From contig CAIJRK010000026.1 of the NCBI GenBank assembly GCA_903823025.1, positions 1-64,000 of the forward strand: a stretch of DNA of 64,000 bases. The letters run 5' to 3'. The position numbers were made by a program, and so were the translations under genes. Below, piece by piece: positions 1-7,881 of this stretch (position 1 is the first letter of the stretch; each line of letters starts with the position of its first letter). Source of the stretch: an uncultured beta proteobacterium. GTDB lineage: Bacteria; Pseudomonadota; Gammaproteobacteria; Burkholderiales; Burkholderiaceae_C. The notes under the pieces are model-generated. The model was not told where the DNA came from, did not search any database, and was given only the letters and a program-made list of their open reading frames with translations.

Positions 1-159
1 GAAGCGGTAGGCGCCCAGGGTGTCGGCCCAGTCGCCGCAGGCACCGGGGATGCTGGCTGTGGGTTTGGCGCTCAACTTCTCCATCAGACGAATGGCGCGC
101 CGATTACGTCTGGGGTCGCCCAGATCGAGACTTTCAAATTCTGTGACAGCCCAACTCAT
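1..159 (-). CDS. IS4-family (IS50/Tn5-like) transposase, N-terminal part, cut by window edge
   Basis: The minus strand encodes 53 codons starting at the ATG at 157-159 and running off the left edge. The start reads MSWAVTEFESLDLGDPRRNR, followed by a stretch with RLMEKLSAKPTASIPGACGD and an AYRF motif. This is the pattern of the N-terminal DNA-binding domain of Tn5/IS50-type transposases (E-F..LDLGD.R...R, then PTASIPGACG.W). In that family this domain recognises the terminal inverted repeats, while the DDE catalytic core lies further on, outside this window. A sequence resembling the Tn5 end lies about 45 bp upstream (202-220), as expected for an intact left end. Whether the rest of the gene is intact cannot be seen. 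Confidence 0.82.
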   Translation of the reverse strand, partial: MSWAVTEFESLDLGDPRRNRRAIRLMEKLSAKPTASIPGACGDWADTLGAYRF

Positions 160-201
160 TTTTATCACCCGCTATTAAATATGTAGCATAACGCATAGGG
201 G

Positions 202-220
202 ACTTGTGTATAACGTGATG
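202..220 (-). repeat. Probable terminal inverted repeat of the IS50-like element
   Basis: The plus strand reads ACTTGTGTATAACGTGATG. Its first 12 bases equal the inner 12 bases of the reverse complement of the Tn5/IS50 end as I remember it (ACTTGTGTATAAGAGTCAG). It lies just upstream of the transposase start, in the orientation expected for an element whose tip points to higher coordinates. The other end and any target duplication lie outside the window, so the exact tip (about 220) is uncertain. Confidence 0.55.
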
Positions 221-396
221 CTTTTAACGGTATATGCAAATACCGCCAAACTAGATACCATCAAAACAAGGGCTTCCTATAGCATGACTGACCTCCGTGA
301 AGAACATCAACCCTACAGGGCGCACAGCAGGCGACAAAAACCATGATCATAAAATGGCTTTGCCTTTTGATAAATGTGAACGTCAAATAATGACGT
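221..396. other. Intergenic stretch between IS end and integrase remnant
   Basis: No gene is recognisable here. The stretch has a small palindrome (CGGTAT...ATACCG near 228-245) and no convincing promoter. It probably is decayed mobile-element DNA, or the flank in which the IS inserted. Confidence 0.4.
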
Positions 397-722
397 GTGA
401 ATTACCACCATCTTGCCAAACAAAAAACGTTGTCCTTTGGTGCCTATCCTGATGCTTCCCATGCCGAAGCCAGAACGCGGTGCAACAAAGCCCGCAAGCT
501 GTCGACAGGCGGTATCAACCCCAACGCAGCCAAACAGGAAGCAAAGCAAGCCACGGCAGTGGCGGCGGCAAATACCGTTAAATTGATGCGACGCGCCTGA
601 CTGGCAAAGACGACGGCTGATCGTGTGGCAACCCGGCAAAAAAATCAGTACATGGCTGAAAAGGACGTCTCCCCTTCATTGGCAAGATGCCCATATCCGC
701 CATTGGACCGCTCAGCACTGGA
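397..722 (+). pseudogene. Degenerate P4-type tyrosine integrase fragment
   Basis: From a GTG at 397 the frame reads KQKTLSFGAYPDASHAEART followed by ARKLSTGGINPN. This is the hallmark of the N-terminal DUF4102 arm-binding domain of P4-family phage/island integrases (typically LSLG.YP.VSLAEAR...ARKLL..G.DP). The frame stops at 598-600. Coding resemblance then continues in shifted frames: YMAEKDV at about 636-660, then FIGKMPISAI at about 676-705. These match the start of the central core-binding domain (EKDVFP.IG..PI..I). There is thus at least one stop plus one frameshift, and the catalytic C-terminal domain is absent. It is non-functional. Together with the neighbouring IS it marks an old island or prophage boundary. 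From about 722 to 902 nothing recognisable remains. Confidence 0.72.
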
Positions 723-902
723 AAACCGCGGCTTTGACAGGCATCCCTTGCCTCGCCTGCACACAACTTTCCCATCCGTTTTTTGAGCGGTTAACCGCTG
801 CGTGTGCTGCGCGGCAAAGAAATCCTGCCAAGGGATATAGGTTAAAGGAGAGAAAATAGACAGTCGCCTATAAGATGACTGTTTGTCTGCTTACTGTTAC
901 CT

Positions 903-3611
903 ATGCCCATGCCCAATTCACCTTCTGATCAAAACCCTATATGGCACACGCTTTCAGCTACTGAGTCTTTGCAAACACAGTCGGTTGATCTCCACACAGG
1001 CCTCAATGATGGCGAAGTGACCCAGCGACTTGCGCAACACGGTCGCAACAGCCTGCCTAGTGCCAAGCGGCGTGGGCCGTGGTTACGCTTTGCGCTGCAA
1101 TTTCACAACCCCTTGATTTATGTCTTGCTGGCAGCAGGCACTGTCACCTTTGGACTCAAAGACTATATTGATGCGGGTGTCATTGCCGGAGTTGTGCTGA
1201 TCAATGCCATCATCGGTTTCATTCAGGAAGGTAAAGCGGAAAAGGCGTTGGATGCTGTGCGCGCCATGCTGGCCAGCCACGCTATCGTGCTGCGCCATGG
1301 AGAGCGCCGCGAAATTGATGCAGCGCTGCTGGTGCCCGGAGATATTGTGCTGCTGGAGTCGGGCGTCAGGGTGCCCGCCGATTTGCGTTTAGTACACACA
1401 AAAAATCTGCACATCAATGAAGCGGCGCTTACCGGCGAGTCGGTGCCTTCAAGCAAGAACACAGAACCCGTGGGCAGCGGCGCCTCTATTGGCGACCGAA
1501 GCTGCATGGCCTATTCGGGCACGGTGGTCAGCACAGGTCAGGCGCACGGATTGGTGGTCAGCACAGGTCAAATGAGTGAAATTGGCCGCATTGGCACCCT
1601 TGTGGGTGAAGTTCAGACACTGGTGACGCCCCTCACGCGGCGGCTTGACCAGTTTGCCCGCCAGATCACGCTGTTCATTTTGGCGGCCGGGTTAATTACC
1701 TTTTTGTTTGGCTATTTCGTGCGCGAAATGGAGATGCTTGAAATATTTCTGGCAGTAGTCGGCCTGACTGTCGCCGCTATTCCTGAAGGCTTGCCCGCCA
1801 TTGTGACCATCGTGCTGGCCATTGGCACACGCACGATGGCGCAAAAAAGTGCGATTGTGCGACGTTTGCCGGCCGTGGAAACACTGGGTTCAGTCACCGT
1901 GATCTGCTCGGACAAAACCGGCACACTCACCAAAAATGAGATGACGGCGGTACAGGTCATGCTGCCCCAGCACACGCTGGCGGTAAGTGGTACGGGTTAC
2001 GCGCCCGAGGGTGGTTTTCACTGCGATGGCGTGCCTGTGGAGGCGGCAGACAACAAAGCGCTGCAAGACTTGGCCCAATGCGCATTGTTGTGTAACGATG
2101 CGCAATTAAAACTCGACCCAGTCAAAGGCTGGCAACTGGTGGGCGATCCCACCGAAGGCTCTTTGCTGACGCTGGCGCACAAATCGGGGCTGGACCCTAT
2201 CGAGACGGCCACCGCTACGCCCCGAATTGATTGCATTCCGTTTGAGTCAGAGCATTGTTTTATGGCGACGCTGCACCACGACCACGCGGGCCACGCTTTT
2301 GCGTTGCTCAAAGGGGCACCGGAGCGCGTGTTGGGTTTGTGCATACAAGATGCCAGCAACGCCATGCTCGATAGCGTCGCCTGGCAAGCGCGCATGGAAA
2401 ACGCGGCCCGTGCAGGTCAGCGCGTGCTGGCGCTGGCGCGTTGCGACCTGCCTGCGGGCACCACCGCGCTGGCCATGAGCGACATCACCCAGCGTTTCAC
2501 CTTGCTGGGGCTGGTCGGCCTGATTGACCCGCCGCGTGAAGAAGCCATTGCAGCGGTGGCCGAATGTCAGCGCGCCGGGATGCGCGTCAAAATGATCACA
2601 GGCGACCACGCCGTCACCGCCGCTGCTATCGGGCGGCAATTGGGGTTGAATGCAGACCACGCCGTCACTGGTGACAAGGTGGCCTCGCTCGATGACTTGG
2701 CCCTTCAGCGTGTCGCGCTGGAGACCGATGTGTTTGCCCGCGCCGCGCCCGAACACAAGTTGCGTCTGGTTGCCGCCCTGCAAGCCCAAGGTGAATTGGT
2801 TGCCATGACGGGTGATGGGGTCAACGATGCCCCCGCGCTCAAGGCCGCCGATATTGGCATTGCCATGGGGCACAAAGGCACCGATGCCGCCCGTGAAGCC
2901 GCTGATCTCGTGCTGACCGATGACAATTTCGCCACCATCGCCCACGCCGTGCGTGAAGGCCGCGTGGTGTTTGACAACATCAAAAAATCGTTGCTCTTCA
3001 TTTTGCCCACCAGCGGGGGCGAGGCGGGCGTGATTTTGCTGGCCGTGTTTGGAGGCTTGTTACTGCCGGTCACCGCTGGCCAAATTTTGTGGGTCAACAT
3101 GATCACGGCGGTCACGCTGGCCTTGGCGCTAGCGTTTGAGCCGGCCGAGCCGGGTGTGATGAAACGCACACCGCGTGCGCCTTCGGAACCTTTGATTACA
3201 CGGGTGCTGGGCCTGCGCATTGCTTATGTCAGCTTGCTGATGGTTTTGGTCACGTTTACCGTCTTTTATTGGGAAATCTCGCGGGGCAGCAGTCTTGAGG
3301 TGGCGCGCACTGCCGCCGTCAACATGCTGGTGTTCGGCGAGATGGTGTATCTCTTTAATGTGCGCCACTTCACGGCGAGCGCGCTGAATTGGCGTATTTT
3401 TACCGGCAATCAAGTTGCGCTTTGGATGTGCGGCCTGCTGATCGCCTTCCAGCTCTTGTTCACCTATGCGCCGCTGATGCAGCAGGTGTTTAAGACCGCT
3501 GCCCTGGATTGGCTCTCATGGCTCGTCATTTTGGGTTTGGGGGGCGCCAAGTTTTTAGCGGTCGAGGCAGAGAAAGCGATTCTGCGGCGCATGAACATTC
3601 GGAGCATGTAG
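903..3611 (+). CDS. P2-type cation-transporting ATPase (CtpF/PacL-like)
   Basis: This 902-residue protein is an inner-membrane pump that uses ATP to move a cation, probably Ca2+ or a related ion. Visible motifs, in order: an N-terminal cation-ATPase domain (about 10-80), actuator loop TGES (177-180), M4 motif PEGLP (294-298), phosphorylation site DKTGT (D337), and hinge TGDGVND (from 636). About ten hydrophobic segments fit the P2 topology. The region NMITA (732-736) and the following LALALAFEP resemble the mycobacterial CtpF type more than SERCA. Relative to SERCA the M4 and M5 glutamates (E295, E707) are kept, but the M5 Asn and M6 Asp ligands appear as G and A, so ion specificity is uncertain. 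An ATG at 909 is an alternative start. The DUF2062 gene follows directly. Confidence 0.9.
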   Translation: MPMPNSPSDQNPIWHTLSATESLQTQSVDLHTGLNDGEVTQRLAQHGRNSLPSAKRRGPWLRFALQFHNPLIYVLLAAGTVTFGLKDYIDAGVIAGVVLINAIIGFIQEGKAEKALDAVRAMLASHAIVLRHGERREIDAALLVPGDIVLLESGVRVPADLRLVHTKNLHINEAALTGESVPSSKNTEPVGSGASIGDRSCMAYSGTVVSTGQAHGLVVSTGQMSEIGRIGTLVGEVQTLVTPLTRRLDQFARQITLFILAAGLITFLFGYFVREMEMLEIFLAVVGLTVAAIPEGLPAIVTIVLAIGTRTMAQKSAIVRRLPAVETLGSVTVICSDKTGTLTKNEMTAVQVMLPQHTLAVSGTGYAPEGGFHCDGVPVEAADNKALQDLAQCALLCNDAQLKLDPVKGWQLVGDPTEGSLLTLAHKSGLDPIETATATPRIDCIPFESEHCFMATLHHDHAGHAFALLKGAPERVLGLCIQDASNAMLDSVAWQARMENAARAGQRVLALARCDLPAGTTALAMSDITQRFTLLGLVGLIDPPREEAIAAVAECQRAGMRVKMITGDHAVTAAAIGRQLGLNADHAVTGDKVASLDDLALQRVALETDVFARAAPEHKLRLVAALQAQGELVAMTGDGVNDAPALKAADIGIAMGHKGTDAAREAADLVLTDDNFATIAHAVREGRVVFDNIKKSLLFILPTSGGEAGVILLAVFGGLLLPVTAGQILWVNMITAVTLALALAFEPAEPGVMKRTPRAPSEPLITRVLGLRIAYVSLLMVLVTFTVFYWEISRGSSLEVARTAAVNMLVFGEMVYLFNVRHFTASALNWRIFTGNQVALWMCGLLIAFQLLFTYAPLMQQVFKTAALDWLSWLVILGLGGAKFLAVEAEKAILRRMNIRSM

Positions 3612-4145
3612 TTGACGCTTTTTAATCGCCTGCGTGCGCTGATTCCAACGCGCGAGAAAATTCAAGCCAACCCTTGGCTGGCTTGGCTCGGCCCTTGGCT
3701 GAATCACCCCAAACTGTGGCATTGGTCACGACGCGGGGTCGCCTTGGGCGTGGCCTTGGGCGTTTTTTTCGGGTTACTCATTCCGTTGGCGCAAATTCCG
3801 CTTTCTGCGGCCACCGCCGTATTTTTGCGCGCCAATGTGCCAGCGGCAGTTGCCAGCACGCTCATCACCAATCCGATCACCTTTGGCCCCATTTACTATG
3901 GCGCCTATCATCTGGGCGCCTGGGTCACAGGCAATGAGATGCCGACAGATAGAGCCATCCATGACAGCACCCGAAAAGACGCGCCAGACGCCAGTTTGTG
4001 GCAACGCATCACCACGCTGGGCAAGCCGTTGTTGGTGGGGCTGGGCATTACGGCAGTTCTGATGGGGCTGTTCACCTACGGCATCATCACACTGGTCTGG
4101 CGCTGGCGAACGCTGGCCAAGCGGCGCAAAAGAAGAAGGTTGTGA
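3612..4145 (+). CDS. DUF2062 domain membrane protein
   Basis: This 177-residue protein starts at a TTG placed directly after the stop codon of the ATPase gene, so the two are translationally coupled. The early region (PTREKIQANPWLAWLGPWL, then HPKLWHWSRRGVALGVALG) and the segment AVASTLITNPITFGPIYYG are typical of the DUF2062 family. These are small inner-membrane proteins of unknown biochemical role, common in proteobacteria. There are roughly three hydrophobic segments (about 42-70, 75-105, 138-165), followed by a very basic C-terminus rich in Arg and Lys. Coupling to the pump suggests co-expression but does not show a shared function. Confidence 0.85.
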   Translation: MTLFNRLRALIPTREKIQANPWLAWLGPWLNHPKLWHWSRRGVALGVALGVFFGLLIPLAQIPLSAATAVFLRANVPAAVASTLITNPITFGPIYYGAYHLGAWVTGNEMPTDRAIHDSTRKDAPDASLWQRITTLGKPLLVGLGITAVLMGLFTYGIITLVWRWRTLAKRRKRRRL

Positions 4146-4168
4146 GGTCTGCCGCGTGATTCCAAAAC

Positions 4169-5581
4169 TCAGAACGACCCAAACAGCGTGCCCAACACGA
4201 TGACCGTCACGAGTCCGGCCAGCGGAATAATGACCGCCACCATCAAAATATCCAGATAAGACTGCCGATGCGTCAATTTGCAAATAGCCAACAGCGTGAT
4301 GACCGCACCGTTGTGCGGCAGCGCATCCAGTCCACCTGTAGAAATGGAGGTCACGCGATGCAGCAATTCGGGCGAAATGCCGGCAGCACGACCCATTTCA
4401 AGGTAAGTATCGCCCAACATTTGCAAGGCAATGCTCATACCGCCCGAGGCTGAACCGGTAATGCCTGCCAGCAAATTCACAGCCACCGACAAAGAAATCA
4501 GCGGTTGTCCCGGTGCAATGCCAAGCACTGCATCACGGATCAAGGCAAATCCGGCCAAAGATGCAATGACAGCCCCATAACCCACTTGCGAAGCCGTGTT
4601 GAAAATGGGCAATACGGCGGAGTTGGCGCCGTCATCAAGGGCTTGCGTCAGGTTTGGCAAATGGCGCCACGTTAGAACAATGAGCAGCAGATTGGACAAG
4701 GCCAGCGCCGCGATGATCGACCAAACACCCAGCACCGCGTCCAATTGGGTCGCACCGTACAGATCTTTGGCTAGGTATTGGGTGTCGAGCTGCGGCAGCA
4801 CTTGCGCGCTAAACAGCCAGTTCAGCGCAACCACCGTGACCACAGGCGCTATTGCTACCCAAAAACTTGGTAAGTCCAGCGGTTTGGCAGAGGCCGATGG
4901 CGTGTCTGCCAAGGGTGCGGCATCCGCTGTTTCCACGCCGTAACCTTCACCCGCCAACGCGGCTTGACGCACACGCCACGCCAGCCAGACGATGCCCACA
5001 ATCAACATCACGGCCCCGCCGATCAAACCGAGGCCGGGCGCGGCAAAAGGAGTCGTTCCAAAGTAGGGCATCGGAATCGCGTTTTGAATGGCTGGTGTGC
5101 CCGGCAAGGCGGTCATCGTGAAGGTGAAGGCGCCCAACGCAATCGTCGCGGGCATGAGCCGCTTGGGAATGTGAGCCGCCCGAAACAACTCAACGGCTAA
5201 CGGATAGATCGCAAAGGCCACCACAAAAAGCGAGACACCACCATAAGTCAATACCGCGCACGCCAGCACAATGGCCAACACAGCCCGACTGGCCCCCAAC
5301 CAAGCCACGATGTAGATGGCAATAACTCTGGCAGCGCCCGAGACCTCCATTAATTTGCCAAACACCGCCCCCAGCAAAAATAGCGGAAAGTAGAGCGCAA
5401 TAAAGCCGCCCAGCGCTTTCATGAAAACCTGCGTATAACTGGCCAGCAGCGGGGTTCCAGGGCTGGCCAACACGGCCAGCAAAGCCAACAACGGCGCCAG
5501 AATCAACACACTGATGCCTCGATAAGCGAGGTACATCAAAAGGGAGAGGGAAACCAGAATAGCCAAAATTCCAAATGTCAT
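4169..5581 (-). CDS. GntP-family permease
   Basis: This 470-residue inner-membrane protein consists almost wholly of hydrophobic helices. The N-terminus (MTFGILAILVSLSLLMYLAY, then RGISVLILAPLLALLA) and the internal ALPGTPAIQNAIPM segment match the GntP/gluconate:H+ symporter family. That family also includes transporters of other small carboxylates and hydroxy acids. The length is normal (about 440-470). The gene stands alone, convergent with the DUF2062 gene and divergent from dnaG. The substrate cannot be read from sequence. Family members in this order often sit beside hydroxybutyrate enzymes, but none is present here. Confidence 0.85.
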   Translation of the reverse strand: MTFGILAILVSLSLLMYLAYRGISVLILAPLLALLAVLASPGTPLLASYTQVFMKALGGFIALYFPLFLLGAVFGKLMEVSGAARVIAIYIVAWLGASRAVLAIVLACAVLTYGGVSLFVVAFAIYPLAVELFRAAHIPKRLMPATIALGAFTFTMTALPGTPAIQNAIPMPYFGTTPFAAPGLGLIGGAVMLIVGIVWLAWRVRQAALAGEGYGVETADAAPLADTPSASAKPLDLPSFWVAIAPVVTVVALNWLFSAQVLPQLDTQYLAKDLYGATQLDAVLGVWSIIAALALSNLLLIVLTWRHLPNLTQALDDGANSAVLPIFNTASQVGYGAVIASLAGFALIRDAVLGIAPGQPLISLSVAVNLLAGITGSASGGMSIALQMLGDTYLEMGRAAGISPELLHRVTSISTGGLDALPHNGAVITLLAICKLTHRQSYLDILMVAVIIPLAGLVTVIVLGTLFGSF

Positions 5582-5758
5582 AGCGGGCAGGCGTTCCAGG
5601 TCAAGTCAGGGGATGAGGCGAGATACGAAGAAAATCGCACCAAGTGGGGGGAAGTCATTTCCTTTCATATTTTGGCATGACCTTTTAGCAACGCCTGCCG
5701 AGACTTGTTTTTTTGACCGCTTGGCGGTCGTGACTAAACAGGTTTCTACAATCAGCGC

Positions 5759-7642
5759 ATGTCCATTCCCCAGACCTTTATTCAAGAATTACTGTCCCGC
5801 GCTGATGTAGTGGAAATCGTCGGTCGCTATGTGCAACTCAAAAAAGGCGGTGCCAATTTCATGGGGTTGTGCCCGTTTCATGGCGAAAAATCACCGTCGT
5901 TTTCAGTCAGTCCAACCAAGCAGTTCTACCACTGCTTTGGCTGTGGCAAGAACGGCAACGCCATCAGTTTTTTGATGGACCATGCAGGCATGACGTTTGT
6001 GGAAGCCGTTAAAGACTTGGCGCAACAATATGGGATGCCCGTTCCTGAAGACGACCTGAATCCGCAAGACCGCGCCCGAGCCATCGAACAACGAGAGAAG
6101 CAAATAACCTTGAGCGAGGTACTGGAAAAAGCCGCTGACGCCTACAAAAAACACCTGAAAGAATCCCCCAAAGCCGTGGCCTACTTCAAAGGCCGTGGCC
6201 TGTCAGGCGAAGTGGCCCGCCATTTCAGCTTGGGTTACGCCCCTGAAGGCTGGCGCAGTCTGGCCAGCATATTTCCCGACTACAGCGAACCCTTGCTGGT
6301 TGAAAGTGGCTTGGTCATTCTGAATGTGGATGATGACGCAGGCGAAGAAAAACGCTACGACCGCTTTCGTGATCGCGTGATGTTCCCGATTCGTAACATC
6401 AAAGGCGCGTGCATTGGTTTTGGTGGGCGCGTGTTGGGAGACGACAAACCCAAATACCTTAATTCACCAGAAACACCTGTGTTCAGCAAAGGTCGAGAAC
6501 TCTATGGCTTGTTTGAAGCGCGTAACGCTTTGCGTGAACACGGCTACGCGCTGGTCACAGAAGGTTACATGGATGTGGTGGCTTTGGCTCAACTCGGCTT
6601 TCCCAACGCCGTCGCCACCCTGGGCACGGCGTGCACACCGGAGCACGTTCAAAAATTGTTTCGTTTCACGGATACCGTCGTATTCAGCTTTGATGGCGAC
6701 ACAGCGGGTCAACGTGCCGCACACAAGGCATTGAATGCCGCACTACCCTTTGCCACCGACGTGCGTAGCATCAAGTTTTTGTTTTTGCCATCTGAACACG
6801 ACCCTGACAGCTTTATCCGTGAATTCGGCAAAGAAGCTTTTGCCCGCTATGTCAGCGAAGCCGTCCCGTTAAGCCGCTTTTTGATTGATGCCGCCCGCGA
6901 AGGCCTCGATCTCAACACCGCTGAAGGCCGCGCCCACTTGGCCAGCAACGCCAAACCTTTATGGATGGCACTGCCCGATGGGGCGCTCAAGCGACAGCTA
7001 TTGACCGAAATTGCTGACAACGTGCAATTAGCCAGCCGCGAACTAACCGACATCTGGTCCCATAAACCCAGCGGCCAAAGCGCTGAAAAATCTAATCGAT
7101 CTCCGACTTCAGAAAATAACGAGTGGCGCCAGGAGTCCGGCAGTTATCCCCCTGATACACGAAAAAAGTTTGAACCACGTCCACGGTTAGGAGGCCGTCC
7201 TTTGCCCGCCAGTCGGGCCGATCATGCCGTGCGAATTTTGCTAAGTGACATGGCAGCGCTCGACGCGCTATCCGCTGAAGACCACACCTTGTTGTGCGAG
7301 CTAGCCGCGCCCCATGGCTCTTTGTTTGTCTGGCTGGAAAGCCAGTTACATGAAAACGGCCCCCAACCCTGGGTCGCCTTGCGTGAAGGTCTGAGAGGGC
7401 ATGAAAGCGAAGAACTCGCCCTTCGCCTCATGAGCGAACATGAATTGGGCGAGGCCGATGCAAGCGAAGAGTCCATCCGCGAACTGCGTAATTTATTGAA
7501 TCGCATGATGATCGAGCGGCTAAAAGCTCAAGAAACCGACGCTATCAACGCCGCCAAAGCCGACCCAACGGCCCTGCATCGTTATCGCGAACTCCAAACC
7601 CGGCGGCTCAAACTTGAATCAATCCCGGTGCAAGAAGATTGA
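5759..7642 (+). CDS. dnaG: DNA primase DnaG
   Basis: DnaG synthesises RNA primers at the replication fork and binds the DnaB helicase through its C-terminus. The 627-residue protein has the N-terminal CHC2 zinc-binding site (C38, H41, C59, C62), a catalytic core, and a Toprim domain with the acidic motif VTEGYMDV (E268) and later FSFDGDTAG. The C-terminal region (about 480-627) is the less conserved helicase-binding domain. Between core and C-terminus is a polar linker (about 430-485). The gene is followed by rpoD, as in the macromolecular-synthesis operon, but rpsU is not upstream; a divergent permease gene is there instead. A TTGACC followed by a GACCGC/GCGGTC palindrome at about 5708-5726 may belong to its promoter. 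Confidence 0.98.
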   Translation: MSIPQTFIQELLSRADVVEIVGRYVQLKKGGANFMGLCPFHGEKSPSFSVSPTKQFYHCFGCGKNGNAISFLMDHAGMTFVEAVKDLAQQYGMPVPEDDLNPQDRARAIEQREKQITLSEVLEKAADAYKKHLKESPKAVAYFKGRGLSGEVARHFSLGYAPEGWRSLASIFPDYSEPLLVESGLVILNVDDDAGEEKRYDRFRDRVMFPIRNIKGACIGFGGRVLGDDKPKYLNSPETPVFSKGRELYGLFEARNALREHGYALVTEGYMDVVALAQLGFPNAVATLGTACTPEHVQKLFRFTDTVVFSFDGDTAGQRAAHKALNAALPFATDVRSIKFLFLPSEHDPDSFIREFGKEAFARYVSEAVPLSRFLIDAAREGLDLNTAEGRAHLASNAKPLWMALPDGALKRQLLTEIADNVQLASRELTDIWSHKPSGQSAEKSNRSPTSENNEWRQESGSYPPDTRKKFEPRPRLGGRPLPASRADHAVRILLSDMAALDALSAEDHTLLCELAAPHGSLFVWLESQLHENGPQPWVALREGLRGHESEELALRLMSEHELGEADASEESIRELRNLLNRMMIERLKAQETDAINAAKADPTALHRYRELQTRRLKLESIPVQED

Positions 7643-7881
7643 CTATAAAGGTATAATCCGGGGCTTGATTATCGGCAAGAGCGATCAGCAACACCTCCGG
7701 GTCAAGCCAAACGATGACACTGTTCACGGCCGGCTACCTTACCGCAAGGACTGCACACCAAATGTTCGCCCTGACATCTTGCCTCTAAAGAGTATTTAAT
7801 TATTCTTTTGCCACAAAACTGCACCGGTCATTTAAAGCACCTGTTCATGCTGTCTGTTTTTTGAAGTCCAGAGGTTTTTAA
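7643..7881 (+). promoter_or_regulatory. dnaG-rpoD intergenic leader with a possible rpoD promoter
   Basis: A perfect TATAAT lies at 7652-7657, just after the dnaG stop. No good -35 element sits at proper spacing. About 225 nt of leader follow before the rpoD ATG. The arms GGCTTGA (about 7662-7668) and TCAAGCC (about 7703-7709) could pair. The ribosome-binding site is probably the AGAGG seven bases before the ATG. This would let rpoD be expressed apart from dnaG; the promoter call rests on the -10 alone. Confidence 0.35.

Noticed and set aside
623-859. A 78-codon open frame after the integrase remnant
   Set aside because: Its early part is the integrase remnant in the wrong frame and the rest has no recognisable protein character.
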